From the NCBI GenBank assembly GCA_003643935.1, contig QMLJ01000055.1, positions 1-6,953 on the forward strand: a stretch of DNA of 6,953 bases, in the 5' to 3' direction. A model generated the notes under the pieces. It was given only the letters and a program-made list of their open reading frames with translations. It was not told where the DNA came from and searched no databases. Position numbers and translations under genes: made by a program. Each line of letters begins with the position of its first letter. Position 1 is the first letter of the stretch. Below are positions 1 through 6,471 of this stretch, piece by piece. Origin of the DNA: Deltaproteobacteria bacterium. Lineage in GTDB: Bacteria; Desulfobacterota; Desulfomonilia; UBA1062.

Positions 1-246
1 CCTGTCTTGCATCCCCCCAAATAGCCTATCCTTCCCCCCTTTACTATCAAAGAGAATATCTATGTTACGTCCAAGTACCTGACCCGCCTTGTAGCCAAAA
101 GTATCACTGGCGCCGGCATTCCACTCCAGGATCTTGCCTGTTGAGTCAGTAAAGATTACTGCATCAACAAAGTCCTTAATTATGTCGCTTAAAAAGTGCC
201 CAGAATATTTACTTGACAATATGTCTCCTTTTAGACCTTCCTGCAT
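1..246 (-). CDS. PAS-domain sensory/regulatory protein, N-terminal part (runs off the window)
   Basis: This reading frame is open from an ATG at 246 down to base 1 and gives 82 residues; the rest lies outside the window. From about residue 26 it reads as the first half of a PAS fold: FVDAVIFTDSTGKILEWN, then AGASDTFGYKAGQVLGRNI, with the usual GKI-x-x-WN and FGY...GR blocks. PAS domains bind small ligands or cofactors and usually sit in front of a histidine kinase, diguanylate cyclase or sigma-54 activator module; which one applies here cannot be seen. There is no transmembrane segment before the PAS domain, so it is probably cytosolic. The start is uncertain. The ATG at 246 has GGGAG 13 bases upstream, which is long. 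An in-frame TTG at 219 has AAAGGAG five bases upstream and would give a protein nine residues shorter, with the PAS fold intact. A stop closes the frame above 246. Confidence 0.8.
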   Translation of the reverse strand, partial: MQEGLKGDILSSKYSGHFLSDIIKDFVDAVIFTDSTGKILEWNAGASDTFGYKAGQVLGRNIDILFDSKGGKDRLFGGMQDR

Positions 247-255
247 ACTGATCGC

Positions 256-338
256 ATATCTCCCTGATAGATATTTATCTGTATATCAACCCAAGTTAAC
301 AAGCCTTATCTATACCGCATATGCCCACCTTTGGCATA
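256..338 (-). promoter_or_regulatory. PAS-gene leader with two short inverted repeats
   Basis: The predicted leader holds two perfect 6-bp inverted repeats. TATGCC (320-325) and GGCATA (333-338) are separated by 7 bases, just downstream of the predicted transcription start. ATATCT (256-261) and AGATAT (269-274) flank a 7-base loop that contains most of the candidate ribosome binding site of the ATG start. They could be operator half-sites or small RNA hairpins, but such short AT-rich repeats also arise by chance. Confidence 0.25.
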
Positions 339-352
339 AAAGGACAAATAAG

Positions 353-380
353 ATTATACACCAGGAGGGTATATTGACAA
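353..380 (-). promoter_or_regulatory. sigma-70-type promoter for the PAS gene
   Basis: On the minus strand TTGTCA (380-375, five of six matches to the -35 consensus) is followed after 16 bases by a perfect TATAAT (358-353). Transcription would begin near 346, leaving a leader of about 100 bases before the PAS gene. It is the best promoter match seen in the intergenic region. Inference from consensus only. Confidence 0.6.
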
Positions 381-424
381 TAGCATTTAACAGCGCTTGG
401 CCATCTTTAAGGCATCAATCATTA

Positions 425-453
425 TTGACAGTTAGCCAACAAAGTGCAATACC
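425..453 (+). promoter_or_regulatory. candidate promoter for the LapA-domain gene
   Basis: A perfect TTGACA (425-430) is followed after 17 bases by AATACC (448-453), a weak -10 (three of six) preceded by a TGC that fits an extended -10. The start site would be near 460, about 24 bases before the ATG. A second ATTGACA lies 51 bp upstream (373-379) but has no -10 partner. The 247-483 gap holds no gene that I can support; it contains these signals and the divergent PAS promoter. Confidence 0.4.
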
Positions 454-470
454 TAACAAAAAGTTGCTTT

Positions 471-475
471 AGAGG
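471..475 (+). promoter_or_regulatory. ribosome binding site deciding the LapA-domain gene start
   Basis: AGAGG lies eight bases before the ATG at 484 but only two bases before the in-frame TTG at 478. The spacing favours the ATG as the true start. Confidence 0.55.
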
Positions 476-483
476 TCTTGATA

Positions 484-708
484 ATGGGGCTACAGGATTT
501 AAAAAAGACGGGCGAAGGTTCAAGGATAACCATTATAGCAATTATTGCTATACTAGGGATTATATTCATCCTGCAAAATTTTGAGCAAACGTCCTTTCAA
601 TTCCTTATCTGGACAATATTTACAGGCCCCAAATGGATTATAATAACGCTAACTTTTTCCCTAGGCTTTGCATTCGGCTACCTGTTTGCAAAAAAGAAAC
701 CCGATTGA
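484..708 (+). CDS. LapA-domain (DUF1049) small inner-membrane protein
   Basis: A 74-residue protein with two hydrophobic helices: about residues 15-30 (rich in Ile), then the Gln-Asn pair at 31-32 typical of this family, a short polar and aromatic loop, and a second helix at about 50-69 with a GFAFGY glycine pattern. It ends in a basic tail, KKKPD, expected on the cytoplasmic side. Size and layout match the LapA/DUF1049 family; in E. coli LapA, with its partner LapB, helps control LPS synthesis through LpxC turnover. No lapB lies next to this copy, so a role in LPS control is an inference from the family. The ATG at 484 is preferred over TTG at 478 (76 residues) on ribosome-binding-site spacing. 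It faces icd tail to tail with 23 bp between the stop codons. Confidence 0.75.
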   Translation: MGLQDLKKTGEGSRITIIAIIAILGIIFILQNFEQTSFQFLIWTIFTGPKWIIITLTFSLGFAFGYLFAKKKPD

Positions 709-731
709 GCCCTTCCAGATAACCCAGAAAA

Positions 732-1937
732 TTACAGCCTTTCAACAACTGCCTGGGCAAATTCAGAACATCTGAGCAAAGTGGCCCCGTCCATCTGGCG
801 TGCCAGGTCGTAGGTAACCTGTTTATCCAATATTGCCCTCTCCACTCCATGTCTTATCATGTCAGCCGATTCATTCCATCCAAGGTAATCCAGCATCATG
901 GCCCCTGAAAGTATAAGGGATGAAGGATTTACCTTGTCCTGACCAGCATACTTCGGCGCAGTACCATGCGTTGCCTCAAAAATGGCCGTGGGTATACCCA
1001 CGTTTGCACCTGGTGCCATGCCAAGGCCACCTACCTGGGCAGCAAGGGCATCTGATACAAAATCTCCTATAAGGTTAGGTACGGCCAACACGCTGTACTC
1101 AGAGGGCCTCAGGAGTATCTGCTGAAACATTGAATCAGCAATCCTGTCATTTACAAGGATCTTATCTGAAGGGGGAACATCCCCTTTAAGTTCATTCTCA
1201 AAGACTACCATCTGCCTGAACTCATCTCGGATCACCTCGTAACCCCAATCCCTGAAGGCCCCTTCAGTGAATTTCATTATGTTCCCTTTATGTACAAGGG
1301 TTACTACCTTTTTATGATTCGATATGGCATACTCCATAGCCATCCTTACCAGTCTTTTTGTTGCACCTTCAGATATGGGCTTTATACCTACGCCAGAATC
1401 CTTTTTTATCCTGGTTGACATCCTGGTGTTAAGAAAATCGATAATTTCGTTGGCCTCCTCGCTCCCCTTTGGCCACTCAATTCCTGCATAAACATCCTCT
1501 GTGTTCTCTCTGAATACGGTTATATCAACCAGTCCCGGCTCTTTTACAGGGGAAGGCGTGCCCCTATAATACCTGACAGGCCTTATGCAGGCAAAGAGGT
1601 CCAACCTTTGCCTCAAGCTTACGTTAAGGCTCCTGTACCCACCGCCTACTGGTGTGGTTAGTGGGCCCTTAATCCCTACTATGTGTTTCCTTATGGCCTC
1701 TATGGTCTCTTCGGGTAAAGGCGTTCCAAAGAGATCATTTCCCTTATCACCTGCAAAGACCTCGTGCCACTTAATTACTCGAGAACCCCCATAGGCCCTT
1801 TCCACGGACGTATCGATCACCATCCTTGCAGCCCTCCATATATCAGGGCCTACACCATCACCCTCTATAAAGGGAATTACCGGGTCATCAGGAACTATAA
1901 GCCTTCCATTCTTGAATTCTATCCTAGAACCAGGCAT
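732..1937 (-). CDS. icd: NADP-dependent isocitrate dehydrogenase
   Basis: A 401-residue enzyme that oxidatively decarboxylates isocitrate to 2-oxoglutarate in the cytosol, matching the E. coli Icd type throughout (the E. coli protein is 416 residues, with a longer N-terminus). Visible landmarks are IEGDGVG (24-30); the substrate loop [13 protein letters not shown] (98-110) with Ser103, Arg109 and Arg119; [14 protein letters not shown] (142-155) with Arg143 and Tyr150; Lys217 in [15 protein letters not shown]; and metal-binding Asp268, Asp292 and Asp296, the last two in GDFVSD. NADP-preference residues are all kept: Lys329 and Tyr330 in APKYAG, Val336, Tyr376 and Arg380, equivalent to E. coli Lys344, Tyr345, Val351, Tyr391 and Arg395. 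The start has GAGGA eight bases upstream, overlapping the stop of the citrate-synthase gene 12 bp away. It is the last gene of the operon, two catalytic steps after that enzyme. Ser103 corresponds to the serine phosphorylated by AceK in E. coli; whether this organism has AceK is unknown. Confidence 0.97.
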   Translation of the reverse strand: MPGSRIEFKNGRLIVPDDPVIPFIEGDGVGPDIWRAARMVIDTSVERAYGGSRVIKWHEVFAGDKGNDLFGTPLPEETIEAIRKHIVGIKGPLTTPVGGGYRSLNVSLRQRLDLFACIRPVRYYRGTPSPVKEPGLVDITVFRENTEDVYAGIEWPKGSEEANEIIDFLNTRMSTRIKKDSGVGIKPISEGATKRLVRMAMEYAISNHKKVVTLVHKGNIMKFTEGAFRDWGYEVIRDEFRQMVVFENELKGDVPPSDKILVNDRIADSMFQQILLRPSEYSVLAVPNLIGDFVSDALAAQVGGLGMAPGANVGIPTAIFEATHGTAPKYAGQDKVNPSSLILSGAMMLDYLGWNESADMIRHGVERAILDKQVTYDLARQMDGATLLRCSEFAQAVVERL

Positions 1938-1949
1938 TAGTTATATCCT

Positions 1950-3872
1950 CTACTTAATTTCATGGTTAATCCTGTGCAATTCCTCCCAGAGTATCTTTTT
2001 GTACCTCTGTATGTCCTTCTGAGTCATCAGAACCCCCCTGGCTTCATACATGCTCTGTATGGCCTTCACAACATCCTCGAACCTTATATCTAGGCCAAGA
2101 ACACCCACCATCTCATCATTATCGTCAAATATGGGGGCAGACACTGTGAGGATCAATGCCCCTGTTATCCGGGACGTGCAAATACCACTAACATGTACCT
2201 TCCCATCCTCTATGGTCTTTATAAACCATTCCCTGTCCGAGCAGTCCTCGTGTTCCCCCATCTGCTGCTGAAACTTTCCCCTGTATTCGGGTTGGGTAAT
2301 ATTCCTGGTTACCTTGATCCCATTTAAATCCGTTACGTAAGCGAACTGTATAAAGGGGTATTCCTTTATAAACTGCCGTGCCACTGGCTCCATCTTTTCT
2401 GGATTCATAGACTTGAAGGCCCCATTTTCAAGCAGCTCTGCTATCAGCTGGCCTGCGTATTCCTGTGCCTCGTACTTTATGAGGTCAAAGCCAGAGAGTA
2501 CCACCTGCGGTATGAATCTAATGGTAAGCTTTTCCATCTCCTCGTCAGACATGGCAGTAACCCTTCCTTGCTCAAAGTAACTCATTACGTGCTGGTAGAT
2601 CTTGGAGACACCTGGATGCCTCTTGTCTATCATGTCTTCACCTTCAAGGCCAAAGTGCGAGTTGATCCACATTGCTATACCTGCCTTGCCTGTCTTGTCT
2701 GTGATGGCCACCTTGATCGGCCTGCCCAGGATCCTGTCTGTATCAAATATGTTGTAAACCTCTTCATTCTTTATGATACCGTCTGCATGAACACCTGCCC
2801 GTGTGACATTGAAGTTCTCCCCAACGAACGGGTAGTTTGGAGGTATGCTATGGTCCAGCTCTTCCGTTACGTAGTGTGCCATCTCTGTTATCGCGCGCGT
2901 GTCTACGCCATCTTTATTACCCCTCAGGGAAAGATATTCTATGACCATTGCCTCTATAGGGGTATTACCTGTACGCTCGCCAAAGCCCAAAAGCGTGCCA
3001 TTGACCGCGGAGCACCCGTAAAGCCATGCTGTTGTTGCGTTTATAAGACCCTTGTGAAAGTCGTTGTGACCGTGCCATTCCAGGAGTTCCCCTGGTACTC
3101 CTGCATCATCTATCATCGCCCTGACCAGCTTATCAACGGCCCTTGGCAAGGCTGTGCCAGGGAAAGAGACACCGAAGCCCAAGGTATCACAGAGCCGTAT
3201 CTTCACGTCAATGCCGGACTCCTCCCTGAGTTTCATCAGCTCCCTGGCAAAGGGAACGCAAAAGCCATATATGTCCGCCCTCGTTATGTCCTCAAAATGG
3301 CACCTAGGTACTATGCCGAGACTCAAGGCCTCCTTTACTATACCTATGTACGAATCAAGGGCCTTTTTCCTGTCCATGCCCAGCTTCAGAAATATGTGGT
3401 AATCAGAGACCGATGTAAGTATACCTGTCTCAGACAGCCCCATGTCCTTTACAAGTTCCAAATCTTCCTTTTTCGCCCTTATCCACGATGTAACCTTTGG
3501 ATACTCATATCCCTTGCTCAGGCAAACCTCGACAGCCTTCCTGTCTTTCTCCGTATACAGGAAGAATTCAGATGCCCTTATGAGCCCTGCCTTTCCACCT
3601 ATGCGGTGTAAAAAATCAAACAGGGTCTCTATCTGGCTTACAGTGAACGGTACCATTGACTGCTGTCCATCTCTGAAAGTGGTATCGGTTATGAAGATTT
3701 CGTCCGCGGGCTGTATCTGCGTCAACCTCAGGTCAAAGTCTATCCTTGGCACCTCTGTGTACGGATATATTCCCCTCAAGAGATTTGGCTCGTTCACATC
3801 ATTTATGCCTGTTATATAATTTGAACCAGGTGTGTAGTAAAACACCTTTTTCTTCTCATCCCACTTGCCCAC
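1950..3872 (-). CDS. Re-citrate synthase-like enzyme (HMGL/isopropylmalate synthase family) with C-terminal Cache domain
   Basis: A soluble protein of 640 residues from the preferred GTG (642 from the GTG at 3878; residue numbers below use 642). Residues about 60-405 form a DRE-TIM barrel of the HMG-CoA lyase/isopropylmalate synthase family: TDTTFRDGQQ (64-73) with catalytic-type Arg69 and Asp70, HGHND (269-273) with the metal-binding histidines, GFGERTGN (298-305) and AGVHADG (361-367). RDGQQ in place of RDGEQ, SEFFLYTEKDR, HFEDITRADIYGF and CSAVNGTLLGFGERTGN resemble the Re-citrate synthases of Clostridium kluyveri and Syntrophus aciditrophicus, as I recall them. The reaction would be acetyl-CoA plus oxaloacetate to citrate. 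The adjacent icd supports this over leucine or lysine synthesis. Residues about 465-610 are not the LeuA regulatory domain but a Cache/PDC sensor fold: a long helix, FAYVTDLNG, DREWF (548-552), then SAPIFDDNDEMVGVLGLDI. No membrane segment is present. Databases often mislabel such proteins; homocitrate or isopropylmalate synthase remain less likely alternatives. Confidence 0.85.
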   Translation of the reverse strand: MGKWDEKKKVFYYTPGSNYITGINDVNEPNLLRGIYPYTEVPRIDFDLRLTQIQPADEIFITDTTFRDGQQSMVPFTVSQIETLFDFLHRIGGKAGLIRASEFFLYTEKDRKAVEVCLSKGYEYPKVTSWIRAKKEDLELVKDMGLSETGILTSVSDYHIFLKLGMDRKKALDSYIGIVKEALSLGIVPRCHFEDITRADIYGFCVPFARELMKLREESGIDVKIRLCDTLGFGVSFPGTALPRAVDKLVRAMIDDAGVPGELLEWHGHNDFHKGLINATTAWLYGCSAVNGTLLGFGERTGNTPIEAMVIEYLSLRGNKDGVDTRAITEMAHYVTEELDHSIPPNYPFVGENFNVTRAGVHADGIIKNEEVYNIFDTDRILGRPIKVAITDKTGKAGIAMWINSHFGLEGEDMIDKRHPGVSKIYQHVMSYFEQGRVTAMSDEEMEKLTIRFIPQVVLSGFDLIKYEAQEYAGQLIAELLENGAFKSMNPEKMEPVARQFIKEYPFIQFAYVTDLNGIKVTRNITQPEYRGKFQQQMGEHEDCSDREWFIKTIEDGKVHVSGICTSRITGALILTVSAPIFDDNDEMVGVLGLDIRFEDVVKAIQSMYEARGVLMTQKDIQRYKKILWEELHRINHEIK

Positions 3873-3874
3873 GT

Positions 3875-4699
3875 TCACCCTCCTTTCTCCGGTACATAGG
3901 CACCACTGGGTATCTTCTCAGGCTCAGGCGCGCCTGCTTCCCTTCTCGCCTCTATGATCTCGTCTACCGTGATATCCCTTGGTATCTTTAGGTCCTGGCC
4001 TACATAGATTACCATTGGGTCTTTTATCTGGTCCCTGTTGGCCTTGTATATCAAGGGCCACATGTAAGAATCGTTGTATATCTCGTGTCTTGCAGCTATG
4101 CCTGGAAGGGTATCTCCCGGCTTTACAACGTATATCTTAGGATACATCTCAAGGGCACCTGCATGTTCTTTCTTAAGGGTATGCATGCCAGCATTCACTT
4201 CCTCGCTAAGGATCTTTAATCTCCGCTGCTTTGCCTGTGCCGTCATGGCCCTAACTTTGCGTACCTGCATGGAGAACGCTTGTTTCAGCTTCCCTAGCTT
4301 TACGTAGTCTAGCGACGCATAGCTGTTTTGCATTTCCTGGTACAATATGAATAACTTAAAGGCCTCGTCAGGAACATACTTAAAGGCCGATATGGAGGCT
4401 ATCTGCTCCATTTCCCGTGTTGCACCATCCATTATGGAACTGCCTTCCCTATCGGCAGCCCTTAGATGTCTAAGTGCCAGACTGAAGGCCTCAATCGCCT
4501 CCTGATCCATGCCCTTGCGATAGGCCTCCATGCCTTTCTCAAATGCCTCAAATGCTTTCTTAAGCTCTAAGGTATCCTGTCCTTTAAGCACATCGGCTTG
4601 CTTTGCATCGGCATCTACCTGGCCTTTTTGGGGAGCCCTGGTTGTTGCACAACCTGCAACTAGTACAAGCAAAATTAACAGAGAAAAAAATCTCTTCAT
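3875..4699 (-). CDS. LysM-domain outer-membrane lipoprotein
   Basis: A 274-residue secreted protein. It starts with a lipoprotein signal peptide: MKRFF, a hydrophobic stretch, and a lipobox L13-V14-A15-G16 before the modified Cys17. The next residue is Ala, not Asp, so sorting to the outer membrane is expected. A Gln/Lys/Asp-rich linker leads into a helical region (about 45-180) whose first part, AFEAFEKGMEAYRKG through EAIEAFSLALRHL, looks like a TPR-type helix pair. Residues about 190-240 are a LysM domain (YVVKPGDTLPGIA ... GQDLKIP), a peptidoglycan-binding module. The tail is rich in Pro, Glu and Gly. It probably links the outer membrane to the cell wall; no catalytic domain is visible, so its exact role is unknown. 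Its ATG overlaps the aspS stop in ATGA, with AAGG four bases upstream. I do not recognise a named gene. Confidence 0.88.
   Translation of the reverse strand: MKRFFSLLILLVLVAGCATTRAPQKGQVDADAKQADVLKGQDTLELKKAFEAFEKGMEAYRKGMDQEAIEAFSLALRHLRAADREGSSIMDGATREMEQIASISAFKYVPDEAFKLFILYQEMQNSYASLDYVKLGKLKQAFSMQVRKVRAMTAQAKQRRLKILSEEVNAGMHTLKKEHAGALEMYPKIYVVKPGDTLPGIAARHEIYNDSYMWPLIYKANRDQIKDPMVIYVGQDLKIPRDITVDEIIEARREAGAPEPEKIPSGAYVPEKGG
3879..3885 (-). promoter_or_regulatory. strong ribosome binding site deciding the citrate-synthase start
   Basis: On the minus strand AAAGGAGG directly touches the GTG at 3878, leaving no spacer, but stands six bases before a second in-frame GTG at 3872. The latter is therefore the likely start. 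The site lies within the last codons of the lipoprotein gene, whose TGA is at 3877-3875, so translation of the two is probably coupled. Confidence 0.6.
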
Positions 4700-6471
4700 C
4701 CTTCCTTCTTTATCACTTTTATACCCAGTTCGGCAATCTGTTTATCTTCAACCTCTGCAGGTGCACCTGTCAACGGGCAGACCGCTTTCTGAGTCTTGGG
4801 AAAGGCTATCACATCCCTTAGAGAAGATGCCCCTGCAAGGAGCATCACTAGCCTGTCAAGGCCGAAGGCAATCCCACCATGGGGTGGGGCTCCGTAATCC
4901 AGTGCCTCCAAGAGAAATCCAAATTTACGCATCCCTTCTTCTTCGCTGATTCCAAGGACACTGAACATCTTCTGCTGTAGATCCCTGGAATGTATCCTGA
5001 TGCTTCCACCTCCAACCTCAAAACCGTTTATTACCAAGTCGTAAGACCTGGCCCTTACAGCAAGGGGTTCTGTCTCTAGCATGGGGATATCTTCTTCCAC
5101 AGGAGAGGTAAATGGATGATGCCTTGCCAAAAGTCTCTTTTCCTCCTCGCTCCATTCCAGTAGCGGAAACCGTACAATCCACAGGGGGTTGTACGTACCT
5201 TTAGTTGCAAGGGAAAGTCTCTCTGCAATGTGAACACGGAGGTTTCCCAGGCTTGCATTTACAACGTCATGGTTCCCCGCCACAAAGATCAAGAGATCCC
5301 CTTCATCAAAATCCAGGCTGTTTTCGATAGACCAACGCTCTTTCTCTTTCAAAAATCTTGCAATAGGAGATTGCCATCCGTCCTTGGTAAGACGAGCCCA
5401 TACAATACCCTTTGCACCATAGTTCTTTACAAAGTCACCAAGAAGGTCAATGTCCTTCCTGCTCAGGCCATGGGGGGCCTTTACATTTATCGCCTTGACC
5501 ACACCTCCCTTATTCACAGTAGAAGAAAAAATCTTGAACTCGCTGTCCTTCACACTATCAGAGACATCATGGAGAAGCATACCAAACCTGGTGTCAGGCT
5601 TATCTATACCGTACAAATCAATGGCATCTTTGTATTCCAACCTCTTAAAAGGTCTGCTGAGTTCCAATCCGATTGTCTCCTTGAATATAGAACTGATTAA
5701 ACCCTCTGAAAGATCCAGAATATCATCCATGTCAAGGAAAGATGTCTCCATGTCTATCTGCGTAAACTCCGGCTGCCTGTCTGCCCTCAAGTCCTCATCC
5801 CTGAAACACCTCACTATCTGGTAGTACCTATCAAACCCTGCTACCATAAGGAGTTGCTTAAACAGTTGTGGAGACTGGGGTAAGGCGTAGAAATGGCCTG
5901 GAGAGACCCTGCTAGGGACAAGATAATCCCTTGCCCCTTCAGGTGTACTACGTGTAAGAACAGGAGTCTCCACCTCTATGAAGCCGTTTTCATCGAGGAA
6001 TCTCCTTGCAGCCATTGCTGCCTTGTGGCGAAGGATTATGTTGGCTTGTACCTCGGGTCTCCTGAGGTCCAGATACCGATATCTTAACCGCATAGCATCG
6101 CTGACTTCCACTCCATCTTCCACTACAAAGGGTGGGGTGCACGACTTGCTAAGGATATCTATCCTTTGCGCATACACCTCGATGTCCCCTGTCTTCATCC
6201 TGGGATTGCGCATCTTCTCGGGTCTCAACTCAACATTGCCCTTAATTGCCACGCAGTACTCGGGTTTTATTGTTCTTGCAGTTGCATGGACCTCAGGATA
6301 GGTATCGCTTGAGCAAACGACCTGGCAAATGCCGGTTCTATCCCTTAGACTCAAGAACACCAAGTTGCCAAGGTCACGTTTCCTCTGTACCCAGCCCATG
6401 AGAGTTATTGGGTTGCCCAGGTCTTCTTTGCCTACATCACCGCAGTATTTAGATCTCCTAAGCCTGTCCAT
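4696..6471 (-). CDS. aspS: aspartyl-tRNA synthetase, bacterial type
   Basis: A complete 591-residue class II synthetase that charges tRNA-Asp with aspartate in the cytosol. In order it has the OB-fold anticodon-binding domain (about 1-110, MGWVQRKRDLGNLVF); catalytic motif 1 around FIEVETPVLTRSTPEGARD (164-182); the QSPQ loop (199-202); motif 2 FRDEDLRADRQPEFTQ (223-238); the bacterial GAD insertion (about 290-420); FEVGGGSIRIH (484-494); and motif 3 GIAFGLDRLVMLLAG (533-547). Length is normal (E. coli 590). Leu34 in KRDLGN and Lys86 in RPEKM match E. coli Leu30 and Lys82, which as I recall mark the discriminating form; the non-discriminating Pseudomonas form has His and Gly. The start overlaps hisS by 14 bp, and AAAGGG sits only one base before the ATG. 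No other in-frame start follows before conserved YCG (9-11), so coupling to hisS translation is likely. Confidence 0.98.
   Translation of the reverse strand: MDRLRRSKYCGDVGKEDLGNPITLMGWVQRKRDLGNLVFLSLRDRTGICQVVCSSDTYPEVHATARTIKPEYCVAIKGNVELRPEKMRNPRMKTGDIEVYAQRIDILSKSCTPPFVVEDGVEVSDAMRLRYRYLDLRRPEVQANIILRHKAAMAARRFLDENGFIEVETPVLTRSTPEGARDYLVPSRVSPGHFYALPQSPQLFKQLLMVAGFDRYYQIVRCFRDEDLRADRQPEFTQIDMETSFLDMDDILDLSEGLISSIFKETIGLELSRPFKRLEYKDAIDLYGIDKPDTRFGMLLHDVSDSVKDSEFKIFSSTVNKGGVVKAINVKAPHGLSRKDIDLLGDFVKNYGAKGIVWARLTKDGWQSPIARFLKEKERWSIENSLDFDEGDLLIFVAGNHDVVNASLGNLRVHIAERLSLATKGTYNPLWIVRFPLLEWSEEEKRLLARHHPFTSPVEEDIPMLETEPLAVRARSYDLVINGFEVGGGSIRIHSRDLQQKMFSVLGISEEEGMRKFGFLLEALDYGAPPHGGIAFGLDRLVMLLAGASSLRDVIAFPKTQKAVCPLTGAPAEVEDKQIAELGIKVIKKEG

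Noticed and set aside
1..246. Calling the PAS gene a histidine kinase
   Set aside because: Only part of a PAS domain is inside the window; no kinase or other output domain can be seen.
134..472. A 112-codon plus-strand open frame across the PAS gene and the intergenic region
   Set aside because: It runs antisense through clearly conserved PAS sequence and the promoters, has unusual composition, and resembles no family.
2568..3611. A 347-codon open frame on the plus strand inside the citrate-synthase gene
   Set aside because: It lies exactly in the codon register of the minus-strand gene, so it stays open only because that gene avoids TTA, CTA and TCA codons here. The translation is Cys- and Tyr-rich, with no recognisable domain and no ribosome binding site, and the opposite strand encodes an unmistakable enzyme.
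1950..3872. Calling the citrate-synthase-like gene 2-isopropylmalate synthase, homocitrate synthase or citramalate synthase
   Set aside because: It lacks the LeuA regulatory domain, has RDGQQ in place of RDGEQ, shares several blocks with Re-citrate synthases, and sits next to icd with no leucine- or lysine-pathway genes nearby. Not fully excluded.
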